Source: Flavobacteriaceae bacterium (GTDB lineage: Bacteria > Bacteroidota > Bacteroidia > Flavobacteriales > Flavobacteriaceae). Taken from it: a stretch of DNA of 64,000 nucleotides. The position numbers and the translations under genes are program-made. The notes under the pieces are model-generated. The model had not been told where the DNA came from, made no database searches, and was given only the letters and a program-made list of their open reading frames with translations. Where the stretch lies: positions 1 through 64,000 of the forward strand of contig CANFZM010000007.1 in the NCBI GenBank assembly GCA_947451525.1. The letters run 5' to 3'. Below, in pieces: positions 1-10,288 of the stretch; the stretch's first letter is position 1, and each line of letters opens with the position of its first letter.

Positions 1-177
1 GATACTTCGTTCAATACGACGATTGTGCCTTTCATCCCATTCTGCATCAATAATCATAGACACAAATTGGTCGAGTGTGTAATGGTCTGTTTTTCCGCTT
101 TCAATAGCTGTTTTAAAAGCATTATGCATACCATAAAGCTTCATTTGTTTCATTTTTGTTACTGTTGATTCATTCAT
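1..177 (-). CDS. istB: IS21 transposition helper ATPase IstB, N-terminal fragment
   Basis: The frame from ATG at 177 runs open to the window edge, giving 59 residues that begin MNESTVTKMKQMKLYGMHNA. This is the N-terminal part of IstB, the AAA+ helper that loads onto target DNA and activates the IstA transposase; the 'KLYGMHNAF' and 'FVSMIIDAEWDERHNRR' stretches are typical of the family. The Walker motifs would lie beyond the edge. It follows istA after a 17-base gap in the same direction, the standard IS21 arrangement. Whether the rest of the gene is intact cannot be seen. Confidence 0.85.
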   Translation of the reverse strand, partial: MNESTVTKMKQMKLYGMHNAFKTAIESGKTDHYTLDQFVSMIIDAEWDERHNRRIERSI

Positions 178-194
178 AATTATTTGATTTTAAT

Positions 195-1742
195 TTAGTT
201 ATAATAGTGTTTACCTCTAATGTTGCTATGATTTGGGAGTTCTTGCTCGGATTCTTGTTCAAAATCAACATGGTCTAAGTTGTTTTCTAAAATATTCTGA
301 ATGGTCTTAAAATTGTATATCTTAAAATCAAGAGCCCGTTTACAAGCATTTATTAATCGCTGTTTTCCAACCTTTTTCTCGAAGTTTAGTATTCCCAAAC
401 AACTTTTATAGGCTTGTTCAGGATGGTTTCTACTTTCGATTATTTGCAGGATATAATCTCCTACAAACTCATCAATGCTATTGGCCCAATCAATGAAGCG
501 AGAAGCACTCCATTGGGCTACAAATTGATGTGTACTTGCTAAATGTTCAGGTGTTGTGGTATAGACATAAGGTTTGTAATTTCGCGTATGGACTGCTATT
601 CGATTGTATTTATAATAAATCTCTACGGTTGATTTAGTGTACAATAGTTTTGCTTTTTTCTTTACATATTGATAGGGAACACTGTAATAGTTTTTATCCT
701 GACTTAATTGAACATGTCCATTCTGCATTACTGTTGCAAAGCATTGGTATTTGATTTCAAAACGTTCCTGTGGCAGTGGACGTAGTTTTTGCTGTTCATC
801 TTCCAAAAACAATTCCAAGCGAGAATAAGGACGTGCAGTGAGTTTTCTATCATTATGAGAATCAAGTAAATCCCATATCTGCTGATTTAATTCTTCTAGA
901 GAAAAGAATTTGGTTTCTTTTATATTTACATAAATCCTTCTATACAATATCTTGACAGCTCCTTCAACTAATGACTTGTCTCTGGGTTTATATGCTCTAG
1001 CAGGTAAGATTGTAGTTTCATAGTGTTCCGCTAAATCTGCCAAGGTTTCATTAATTGTTGGTTCAAAGCGACTGCTTTTTATTACTGCAGATTTTAAATT
1101 ATCTGGAACAATTGCAGCAGGAGTTCCTTCAAAAAAACGCATGGCATTTTCTACAGAAGTAACAAAATCTTCTTTTTGTTGGCTCATGGAGGCTTCGGCA
1201 TACGTGTATTGACTCGCTCCTAATATGGCTACAAAAAACTGTACTTCTTTGATTTCTCCTGTGTCTTTATCAATAATAGAGAGTGTTTTTCCGGCATAAT
1301 CCACATACATTTTATCACCCGCTTTGTGATTCATGTGCATTACAGGATTGACTCGTTTGCCCCATATTTTGTAATGATAACAAAATTGTGAACTTCTATA
1401 ACCGTCAGGGTTTAATGAGATATATTGTTCCCACATGTGCTGTACGGTAACGCCAACTTTTTTTAGTTCCCGTTCCATTTTAGGGAAAAAATCATAAAGA
1501 ATTTGCAGTTTGGGACTAATGGTTTCCACAGTTGTATGTGAAAACATAACTTCTAGTTCAGCATCTGATTTTTCATTAATTGCTTCAAAACTTAGTCCTA
1601 GTGTTTCAAATAAAGAAATATACTTCTTTACAGTATTTCTGGAAAGCGATAAGTACTTACTTATAAACAACTTACTTTTTCCGTTACAATAGAATTTAAT
1701 TGCTTTTCTAATTTTACTCATGTCTGTTATTTTGTTTGCCAT
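195..1742 (-). CDS. istA: IS21-family transposase IstA
   Basis: This 515-residue protein is the DDE transposase of the IS21-type element. The N-terminal 50 residues hold a helix-turn-helix (around SLSRNTVKKYISLF) that would bind the repeats at the element's ends. The RNase H-like catalytic core shows the expected acidic residues: Asp in MYVDYAGKTL, Asp in VPDNLKSAV, and Glu in KPRDKSLVEGAVK. The C-terminal part is the basic region usual for IstA. ATG at 1742 gives a normal family length. No frameshift or missing catalytic residue is visible, so the protein could be active. It is followed by istB 17 bases downstream. The element sits immediately beside, and interrupts, the adhesin gene at 1926. 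Confidence 0.95.
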   Translation of the reverse strand: MANKITDMSKIRKAIKFYCNGKSKLFISKYLSLSRNTVKKYISLFETLGLSFEAINEKSDAELEVMFSHTTVETISPKLQILYDFFPKMERELKKVGVTVQHMWEQYISLNPDGYRSSQFCYHYKIWGKRVNPVMHMNHKAGDKMYVDYAGKTLSIIDKDTGEIKEVQFFVAILGASQYTYAEASMSQQKEDFVTSVENAMRFFEGTPAAIVPDNLKSAVIKSSRFEPTINETLADLAEHYETTILPARAYKPRDKSLVEGAVKILYRRIYVNIKETKFFSLEELNQQIWDLLDSHNDRKLTARPYSRLELFLEDEQQKLRPLPQERFEIKYQCFATVMQNGHVQLSQDKNYYSVPYQYVKKKAKLLYTKSTVEIYYKYNRIAVHTRNYKPYVYTTTPEHLASTHQFVAQWSASRFIDWANSIDEFVGDYILQIIESRNHPEQAYKSCLGILNFEKKVGKQRLINACKRALDFKIYNFKTIQNILENNLDHVDFEQESEQELPNHSNIRGKHYYN

Positions 1743-1806
1743 AATCCGTTTTTTTTTAAACGAATTTATGGTTCTAACAACATGAAAAAAGTGGGTAGTT
1801 TTTTAT

Positions 1807-1925
1807 TGTCAATTTAACCCCAAAATTAGGTGGTCAATTTAAACCGGAAAGGGGTGGTCAGTTTGCTCCGGAAATGGTGGTCAATTTAGACTGGAAAGTG
1901 GAGGTCAATTTGACCGGATTTTCCA
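1807..1925. repeat. IS21 terminal repeat array (five copies, about 24-bp period)
   Basis: Five imperfect direct repeats with core (G)GTCAATTT start at about 1807, 1832, 1856, 1879 and 1903, spaced 25, 24, 23 and 24 bases. Copies 2 to 4 continue into a CCGGAAA or CTGGAAA tail. The last runs into CCGGATTTTCCA, the likely element end. IS21-family ends are known to carry multiple direct repeats that act as transposase binding sites; that role is inferred here. Confidence 0.75.
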
Positions 1926-4900
1926 CCGTGGCAATCTAGTGCAGTTTATTATTATGTTTACACAAGTAATAGATCTTTGGGTACTATTAATAGTGATGTA
2001 ACAACCAATGGGCAATCGGTACATGATTTATCCACACTAGAATTAAACAATAATGGAGGTTCTAATTATACCTATGCACCACCTACAGGTGCAATTATTG
2101 TAACTAGTTCAGGAGGAACTCTTGCCAATATTCCAACGGCCTATTCTACTTTTACGGTTGCAGGAGGTCTTTTCTCAGTATTAAATACAGGGACAGCACA
2201 TACAGGAACAGTTACAGTATTAGTAACTGCAGACAGTACTACCGAAACAGGAGCGGTTACTTTAACAAATTCTACTAATTGGACTTCATTATTGATTAAC
2301 CCAAGTGGAGCCAGAACAATTAGTGGTTCGGTTGCTCTTCCTTTAATTGATTTTGCTGGAGCAGATAATGTAACTATTAATGGATTAAATACTGGAGGTA
2401 ATAGTTTAACTATTTCTAATTTAAGTACTGCTGCAACTTCTGGAACTAGTACCATTAAATTGGATACGGATGCTACTAATAACACTGTCACTAATTGTAA
2501 TATATTAGGTTCTGCAACAGTTCCTGCAACCACTAATGGGGGTACAATATTTTTTAGTACTGGGACTACTGTTGGAAATAAAACAAATACAATTTCTAAT
2601 TGTAATATTGGTCCAGCTGGTTCCAATTTACCTTCAAAAGCTATTTATGGTAATGGTTCCACAACTATTGCAAAATGTAATAGTGCAATTACAATTACTG
2701 GAAATAACATATTTGATTATTATTTATCAGGTGCTCATGCTGCAATATATTTAAATGATGGAAATTCAAGTTGGACAATTTCTAATAATAAGTTTTATCA
2801 GTCAGCATCAAGATCCTTGTCAGGTTTAAATTCGGTGATTTATTTGAATGGCTCAACATTAGCAAATGATGGTTCTTCTATAAGTGGAAATGCTATTGGA
2901 TATGCAAGCAATGCTTCAACGGGATTATATACCGTTTCACTTGCTTCAGGAGCAACATTTATTCCTATTAATTTGAATGCTGTTGGTACTACTACAGCAA
3001 CTAGTGTTCAAGGAAACACTATTAAGGCTATAGCAGTTAGTGGTGCAGGAAGTGGTACTACAACTTCATCACCATTTATTGGGGTATATGTAAGTTCTGG
3101 TTTAACAACTATTGGGGATGTTACAGGAAATACTATAGGAGATATGTCTTCTACAGGAAGTATTACTTATACTTCTTCTTCCACTTCTACATCCGATATT
3201 ATTGGGATGTTAAATTGGGGTACTAGTAATTGGACAACCAATAATAACAATATTGGAGGAATTACGGTATCTAATTCTAGCACTGGCGCAAGTAATTTTT
3301 ATGGGTTGCGATGCTTTACTAGTTCAACTGTTGCTTGGTCTGTTATAGGAAATACAATTGGAGGAACTATTTCTAACTCCATTAGTAATACAGCAATAGC
3401 AACAGGTTCAGTAACCGAGGGGATTTTAAATTCTGCTCCTGCAATGACTGCAACCAATAATACGATAAGAAATATTACTGCTGCAGGAGGAACCGGTACT
3501 GGAACAACAGCATCTTTGGTGGGAATTTCCAATCAAGGAAGTTCTGCTAATCATAGTATTGCCCAAAACACTATTTATGCATTGAATAATAGTAACTCTG
3601 GTGCAACTGCAGTAGTTGTTGATGGTATTTATTTTACAGCATCAACAGGAACTAACGTAATTGCAAAAAATAATATCCATTCGTTTTCAGTTGCAACTTC
3701 TGTTGCTTCTTCTATAAATGGAGTTGAAATTGCTGGTGGAACAGCAACCTATCAAAACAATATGATTCGCTTAGGGGTTAAATCAGACGGAACAGATTTA
3801 ACAGGAGGTCATACAATTAGTGGTATTAAGTCTACTAGTGGAACAAATAATTTTTATTTTAATAGTGTATATATTGGTGGAGCTTCTGTTTTAGGAAGTG
3901 CAGCTAGTTATGCTTTTAATAATTCAAGTACTAGTACTAGAAGTATTAGAAATAATATTTTTTCAAATGCTAGAAGTAATAGTACAGGAACCGGTAAACA
4001 CTATGCTTTTATAGAGCCAAGTTTAACGGGATTGACTATTAATTATAATGATTATTTTGTAAGTGGCACAGGTGGGGTTTTGGCAAGTGTGGTTGGTACA
4101 GACAGAACAAGTTTGGCTAATGTGCAAACAGGAACAACACAAGATAGCAACAGTTATAATGGAGATCCACAATTTATTGCGCCTGCTGCAACTACACCTG
4201 ATTTACATATTAGTGCTTCCAATCCTACACCAGTGGAAGGAACAGGTTTGGCTATTGGTACTGTTACAGAAGATTTTGATGGGCAAACTCGTTCGGGTTT
4301 AACCCCTACCGATATCGGAGCCGATGCAGGGAATTTTGTTCCGTCTGTAAGTGCTTGTGTAGCGCCAACAACACAACCATCAACTTTAGCTTTTTTAGCT
4401 ATAACTACAACAGCATTATCTGGATCTTTTACAGCAGCTACACCTGCACCAACAGGATATTTAGTAATAAGAAGTACTTCTTCTACTTTGGCAGGTAATC
4501 CTGTAGATGGGACTGCATATACTGCAGGAAATTCTTTGGGAGGTGGAACGGTAATTGTACCTACTGGAACTACTTTTACCGATTCTGGTTTAATTGCTGG
4601 AACTACCTATTACTATTATGTTATGTCTTATAATAGTGGATCTTGTACAGGTGGGCCAAAATATTTAACAACAGCTCCATTGACAAACAGTCAAGCAACC
4701 GTTTGCTCTACTGCTACAAGTTTGGCAGCTGGAACAATTACCTCCGCTGGAGCAACCTTATCTTGGACAGGTTCTGGAAACTATATTGTAGAATACGGTG
4801 CTGCAGGTTTTACACCCGGAACAGGAGCGACTGCCGGAACTGGTGGTACAATAGCTACTAGTTTGGCTACAACTCCATATTCTTTAACAGGTTTGTCTAG

Positions 4901-7900
4901 TTCTACTACTTATGATGTGTATGTTAGACAAGTATGTTCTTTAGGAGGTTTGTATAGTGCCAATAGCACTAAAACAACGTTTACAACATCTTGTGTTGCA
5001 ATTTCTTCTTTCCCTTATTTTGAAGGTTTTGAAAGTTTAGCAACAGCTAACACATTACCGACTTGTATGGTTGCTTCTCCATCGGTAGCATCAGGAGGTA
5101 AAACACAAACCTACCTTGCCTCTGGAACAAATTCTGCTCTTGTTGCTAGAACAGGATCTAAATTTGCTGCGGTTTATTATAGCCCATCAGCAACAGGTGG
5201 TTATTTCTTCTCTGCACCATTACAATTAACAGGAGGTGTTAGTTATACAGCTACTGTTTATTATAAAACAGATGGCGTGGCATGGACGGATGCTACTCTT
5301 TATTACGGTTCAAGTGCCACTTCAGCAGCTATGACAAATACTATTGCTACTGTAGCAAGTGCAGCGTCAACTGTATATGCACCAATAGCTGGCGCATTTA
5401 CCCCAGCAACTACAGGTGTTTATTATGTTGCTTTTAGAGCTTATAATTCGACCACAGCTCCTAATTATTGTGCCTTTGATGATTTCTCTGTTGATGTTAC
5501 ACCTGCTTGTGCTTCTGGACCTGCAAGTGTTTCTGCTACAACTGCTATTACAGCTACAACTGCTACTTTAAATTGGGCAGCTGCTGCCTCAGCACCTGCA
5601 AGTGGTTATGAATATTATTATAGTACAAATGGTACTGCACCAACTGCTGGAACTACAGTTTCTGGAAGTGTAGGAGCAGGTATTTTAACTGCAAATATTA
5701 CTGGTTTATCTGCTGCTGCTACTTATTATTTCTGGGTACGTTCTAATTGTAATGGAACCGATAAAAGTAGCTGGATAGGTTCTGGTACATTTACAACATC
5801 ATGTATTGTTCCTGTAATAACGCCATCTGCAAATTCAAGATGTGGAGTAGGAACAGTTAATTTAGGAGCAACTACAACTCAAGGAGTTGTTAATTGGTTT
5901 TCTTCTGCAATAGGAGGAGTATTATTAGGAACAGGAACTTCTTTTGTAACTCCAACAATAAATACAACAACTACCTATTATGCAGAAGGAGATTCGCAAT
6001 CTACTAGTAATGTTGGCATTGCTACGGAATCTGCTTCCAATTTTTCTCCCTATGGAGGTTATGGAATGTATTTTGCAACTACAAATGCAGCAATTATCAA
6101 TTCGGTAGATATCTATCCATCAACTGTAGGAACACTAACAGTTACTTTGTATAACGCATCAGGAGTAGCACAAGGAACTAAATCGTTTGCTATTGCTGCA
6201 GGTGACGTAAGTACAACTGTTAAAAAGACATTGGCATTAGGATTTTCAATTCCAGCTGGTAGTACTGGCTGGGAATTGTATTATGATTTAACAATCAATA
6301 GAGGGGCCTCAACATATACATATCCTTATACTTATAATGGTTTTTCAATAACAGGAAATACTAATGATGGTAATAACATTGGTTCAAGCGGAACGAGATA
6401 TTATTTTTATAATTGGAATGTAACTGCTATTTCATGTTCTTCTGCTAGAACTGCAGTTGTAGCAACAATTAATAGTGCCCCTGCATTAGCATTGAGTAAC
6501 ACTAATGTTAGTTCTTGTTCTGCAGGTTCAACATCAGCTGTAACTGTTGTAACAGGAGCTTCTGATTATGATACTTATGTTTGGACTCCAAGTACAAATG
6601 TAACTGGTAGCGCAACAACTGGTTGGATATTCAATCCTTTGGTTTCTTCAACTTACAGCTTACTAGCAACTAATTCTATATCTGGTTGTACCAAGAATGC
6701 AACTTTAAATGTTAATGTTACGACTTCGCCAACAAGTATCATTTTAACTCCTAGTTCTGCTTCAATTTGTCCTAATTCAATTCAGACAATAACTGCTACT
6801 GGAGGAATAACAACTATTACTTCATTTTCAGAATTAGCAAATAGTTTGCCAAGTACTTTTACAGTAGCTAATTCTAGCGGTACTGGTTCTGCTACTTTAA
6901 ATACTACTTATTATAGTGAAGGAACCGGTTCTGTTTTATTTAATACTGCATCTACAAGCGCTAATGTTCAATATGCTACAAATAGTAATATTGATTTATC
7001 AGATTCGTCTTCAGCAACTCTAACATTCAGTCATATTTGTGCCACCGAGGACGGATTTGATTATGGTTATGTTGAATATTCAACTAATGCAGGTTCAACC
7101 TGGACAACATTTCCAACGAATTCTTATTCAGGAACTGCAACTTTAAAAAACAGTCTAGTTAGTTTTGATAAATCAAGTTATTTAGATTGGTCAGCTCAAT
7201 TTAGTACAACTACTTCAACTCCAGGAACTGGTCCGGCAACATCTTTATGGAAAACAGAAACTATTGCTGTTCCAGCTGCTGCATTAACTAGTTCACAGTT
7301 TAGAATTAGATTTAAATACACTGCAGATTCCTCAAGTAATTATTATGGTTGGTTAATAGATAATGTTAAGATTACAAAAATAGCACCTTATATTACTTGG
7401 TCTCCTGCAATTAATTTATATACCGATTCAGGAGCTACTACAGCTTATGTTGCAGGAAATAAAGCAATGACCGTATATGTTAAATCTGCTACACCGGGGT
7501 TAACTACTTATACAGCAACTTCTGCGAATGGTGTTTGTACAGCATCCAATACATCATCAATTACTGTTAAAACAGCAGTTGCAATTACCTCTGCTACAGT
7601 AGCTTCAAGTCCAATTTGTACTTCTGCTACCACTACTTTGACAGCTAACGGAGTTGTTGGAGACAATGCATTAGTTACTTGGTGGACAGGAACAGGTGGA
7701 ACTGGAATAAATAAAGGAACTGGGTTGACTTTAACTGCAGGTCCTAGAACTTATTATGCAAGAGTTACTGGAGATTGTGGTGCACCTGCTCAAGCTAGTG
7801 TTACCATTGGTGCTAAAATAAATGTCGCTATTTCAAATATTACTGCAACTGCTAATCCAATATGTGCTACAAATACTACAACACTTACAGCTAATGGAAT

Positions 7901-9974
7901 TGTTGGAGATAATGCTACAGTTACTTGGTTTACGGGAGCAGGAGGAACAGGAACCAATTTAGGTACTAGTGCTACTTTATCAGCGGGTCCTGGAACTTAT
8001 TATGCTAGAGTTACTGGCGATTGCGGTATTGCTGCAGAGGCTAACTTTACTATAAATGCTATTGCAGCACCTACTTGGGCTAACATACAATGGCCTGCAA
8101 CTGGAAGCATTTGTCAAGGAGGAACTATCAATACTTATGGACAAGTGTACCTATCAGGAGTTACTGATAGCGCCGGACAAGGTACTGGTATTACAGTGGA
8201 ATTTGGTTATAATACCACTAATACCAATCCAGCAACATGGGCTAACTGGACTACTGCTAGTTATAATGCAGATAGTGGTAATAATGACGAATATAAATTC
8301 ACCTTTACACCACCATCTACAGGGACTTACTATTATACATTCCGCTATCGTCCAAGTAACTGTGCATGGCAATATGGAGGATATAGTTCTGGTGGCGGAG
8401 GTTTCTGGGATGGAACTACTAATGTTAATGGTCAATTAACTGTTAATACAAATGTTACTTATTATGCAGATTCAGACTCAGATGGTTATGGTAATTTAGC
8501 AGTAACACAAGTATCTTGTTCGGGAGCACCTTCTGGATACGTCACAAATAATACGGATTGCGATGATACTAATGCTACAAAATGGCGTACAGGAAATTTC
8601 TATGTTGACGTAGATGGTGATCATTATACTATTGGCTCTGCAGTATCTTTATGTTATGGCGCAACAACACCATTAGGATATTCTGCAACTACTTTAGGGA
8701 CTGATTGTGACGATACTCGCGCTAACACCCATCCGGGTGCAGTAGAAGTTTGTTATGATGGAGTGGATAATGATTGTAACGGATATATAGACAACGTTGG
8801 TTTACCTGGTGGATGTATTCCTATAGTTTCAAATGTAATTCCGGCACAATGCGGTGTCACTTTAGGATTAATTGATGACCAAGTAATGGCAGTATTAGTT
8901 GCAAACGCACAAGGATACCGTTGGAGAATAACTAAAATTATTTCTGGTTTAGTAAGTAATGATCCTGCAGACATTCAAACATTTGACACAGGTTTAAGAG
9001 TATTTAAATTTACTCAATTAGCAAGTTATGCTTTTGATACTTACTATCAAATAGAAGTATCGGTTCGTTTAAACAATGTATGGCAACCTTTTTATGGAAC
9101 TGCTTGTGAGGTTAAAACTCCTGCAACCACTTCTAAAATAGTGGATGCACAATGTGGAACTACTCTTGCTTTAATGACGGATGTTGTATATGCTAATTTG
9201 GTTTCCTATACAACAGGTTACCGATTTAAAGTAACCAACCTGTTAACTAGCAATGTTCAAATTATTGATAGAAGTGTAAGAGAATTTAGATTCAACTTGT
9301 TAAGTAATATTACTTATAACACTGCTTATAAAATTGAAGTTGCTGTTAGAAATACCAACGGAATTTACATGCCTTATGGACCAAGTTGTAATGTTAACAC
9401 ACCGTTATTTCCAACAACTAGTTTGCAAAATTCCCAATGTGATTATACTGCAGTAAGTGCAATGGAAACAATCTATGCTAATTTAGTAGCAAATGCTACT
9501 AATTATAGATTTAGTATTTCAAATACTAATATTGGTTATGGTTATGTTTTTGTTACTACTCTACGTTCGTTTGCCTTGAATACGGTTCCTGGATTGTTGC
9601 CCTCAACTACCTACTCGGTTAAAGTAATGGTGAGGATAGATGGAACTTGGGGTCCTTTTGGAAAACCATGTACTCTAACTACTGCAGGTAGCGGTAAAGC
9701 AATTGTTTCAACACAAAAAATGGAAACATTATTTGCTGCAACAGTTTATCCAAACCCATTTGCGGAGAACTTCAAACTAGATATTAAAACTAGCAGCGAA
9801 GAAACTTTACAAGTGAAAGTTTACGATATGTTAGGAAAATTAATTGATAATAGAATCCTAGACGCTTCACAAGTAGAAGGATTTGAAGTAGGGGTTAACT
9901 ATCCAACTGGGGTTTACAATGTTATTGTAAGTCAAGGTGAAAATAGCAAAACCCTACGAGTAATTAAAAGATAA
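1926..9974 (+). pseudogene. Giant T9SS type A adhesin-like protein, 5' end removed by IS21
   Basis: The frame is open from the IS21 edge at about 1926, reading PWQSSAVYYYVYTSN before the first possible start (TTG 1977), to a stop at 9974, over 2,660 residues. No signal peptide remains, so the gene is read as decapitated. Domains in order: a Ser/Thr/Asn-rich right-handed beta-helix (about 2.3-4.3 kb), FN3 domains (4.35-4.98 kb), a MAM-like jelly roll (4.99-5.5 kb), FN3 (5.5-5.8 kb), several Ig-like and jelly-roll domains (5.8-8.45 kb, including two tandem Ig-like copies at 7.6-8.05 kb), two MopE-type metal-binding motifs (8.45-8.81 kb; NNTDCDD, then [13 protein letters not shown] and DGVDNDCNG), three FN3-like 'QCG' repeats (8.82-9.69 kb), and a T9SS type A sorting domain (YPNPF near 9750; ends TLRVIKR). 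The intact form would be a cell-surface or secreted adhesin. Its C-terminal block closely matches the gene at 21919. Confidence 0.8.
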
Positions 9975-9995
9975 TCATTTTATAATGTACTTAGC

Positions 9996-10027
9996 AAAGC
10001 CTCCTCAAGTAATTGAGGGGGCTTTTT
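9996..10027 (+). terminator. Intrinsic terminator of the truncated adhesin gene
   Basis: A 13-bp stem (AAAGCCTCCTCAA with TTGAGGGGGCTTT, one G-T wobble) closes on a GTAA loop and runs into a T-tract, 21 bases after the stop codon. It is nearly the same sequence as the terminator after the paralogous gene ending at 32610. Confidence 0.9.
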
Positions 10028-10288
10028 TAATATAATTTTTAATGAAATTCACCACTAATAATGGTTGAAGGGTTAAATTAAACATTGTTAATTATTGCAT
10101 TTTATTTTTTTTCATATCTTTCGTGGTTTAAAGAGGCTAGATATCGATAATTTAGTTTTATTTTGTATTGTTTTAAAGATTGGTATATATTTACTAATCG
10201 CTTAAATATCAGGTTTCATCTGCTATTTCGCTAGGTATTTTGTGAATCAAAGGATTATTATTTTAACTATTAAGGTATTTTTTATTTA
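10028..10288 (+). promoter_or_regulatory. AT-rich leader with two candidate promoters for the gene at 10289
   Basis: No gene is visible here. Two near-matches to the Bacteroidota consensus occur: TTG at 10095 with TATCTTTC at 10115 (17-base spacer), and TTTG at 10162 with TATATTTA at 10186 (20-base spacer). Each has one mismatch in the TAnnTTTG element, so neither is certain. Either would leave an untranslated leader of roughly 90 to 160 bases. Confidence 0.35.

Larger units (their letters stand above)
1..1925 (-). mobile_element. IS21-family insertion sequence (partial; one end inside the window)
   Basis: The istA-istB gene order on the minus strand identifies an IS21-family element. Its istA-proximal end lies near 1925, where an array of about 24-bp repeats stops at TTTTCCA; read outward-in this end begins 5'-TGGAAAATCC, matching the TG...CA termini usual for the family. 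The other end and any target-site duplication lie outside the window. The element is inserted into the reading frame of the giant adhesin gene that resumes at about 1926. The exact boundary base is inferred from the repeat pattern. Confidence 0.85.

Noticed and set aside
2141..2626. A 161-codon open frame on the minus strand inside the first adhesin gene
   Set aside because: It is antisense to a strongly supported beta-helix coding region; its valine- and leucine-rich make-up is what the reverse of Thr/Asn/Ala-rich codons gives. No independent signal supports it.
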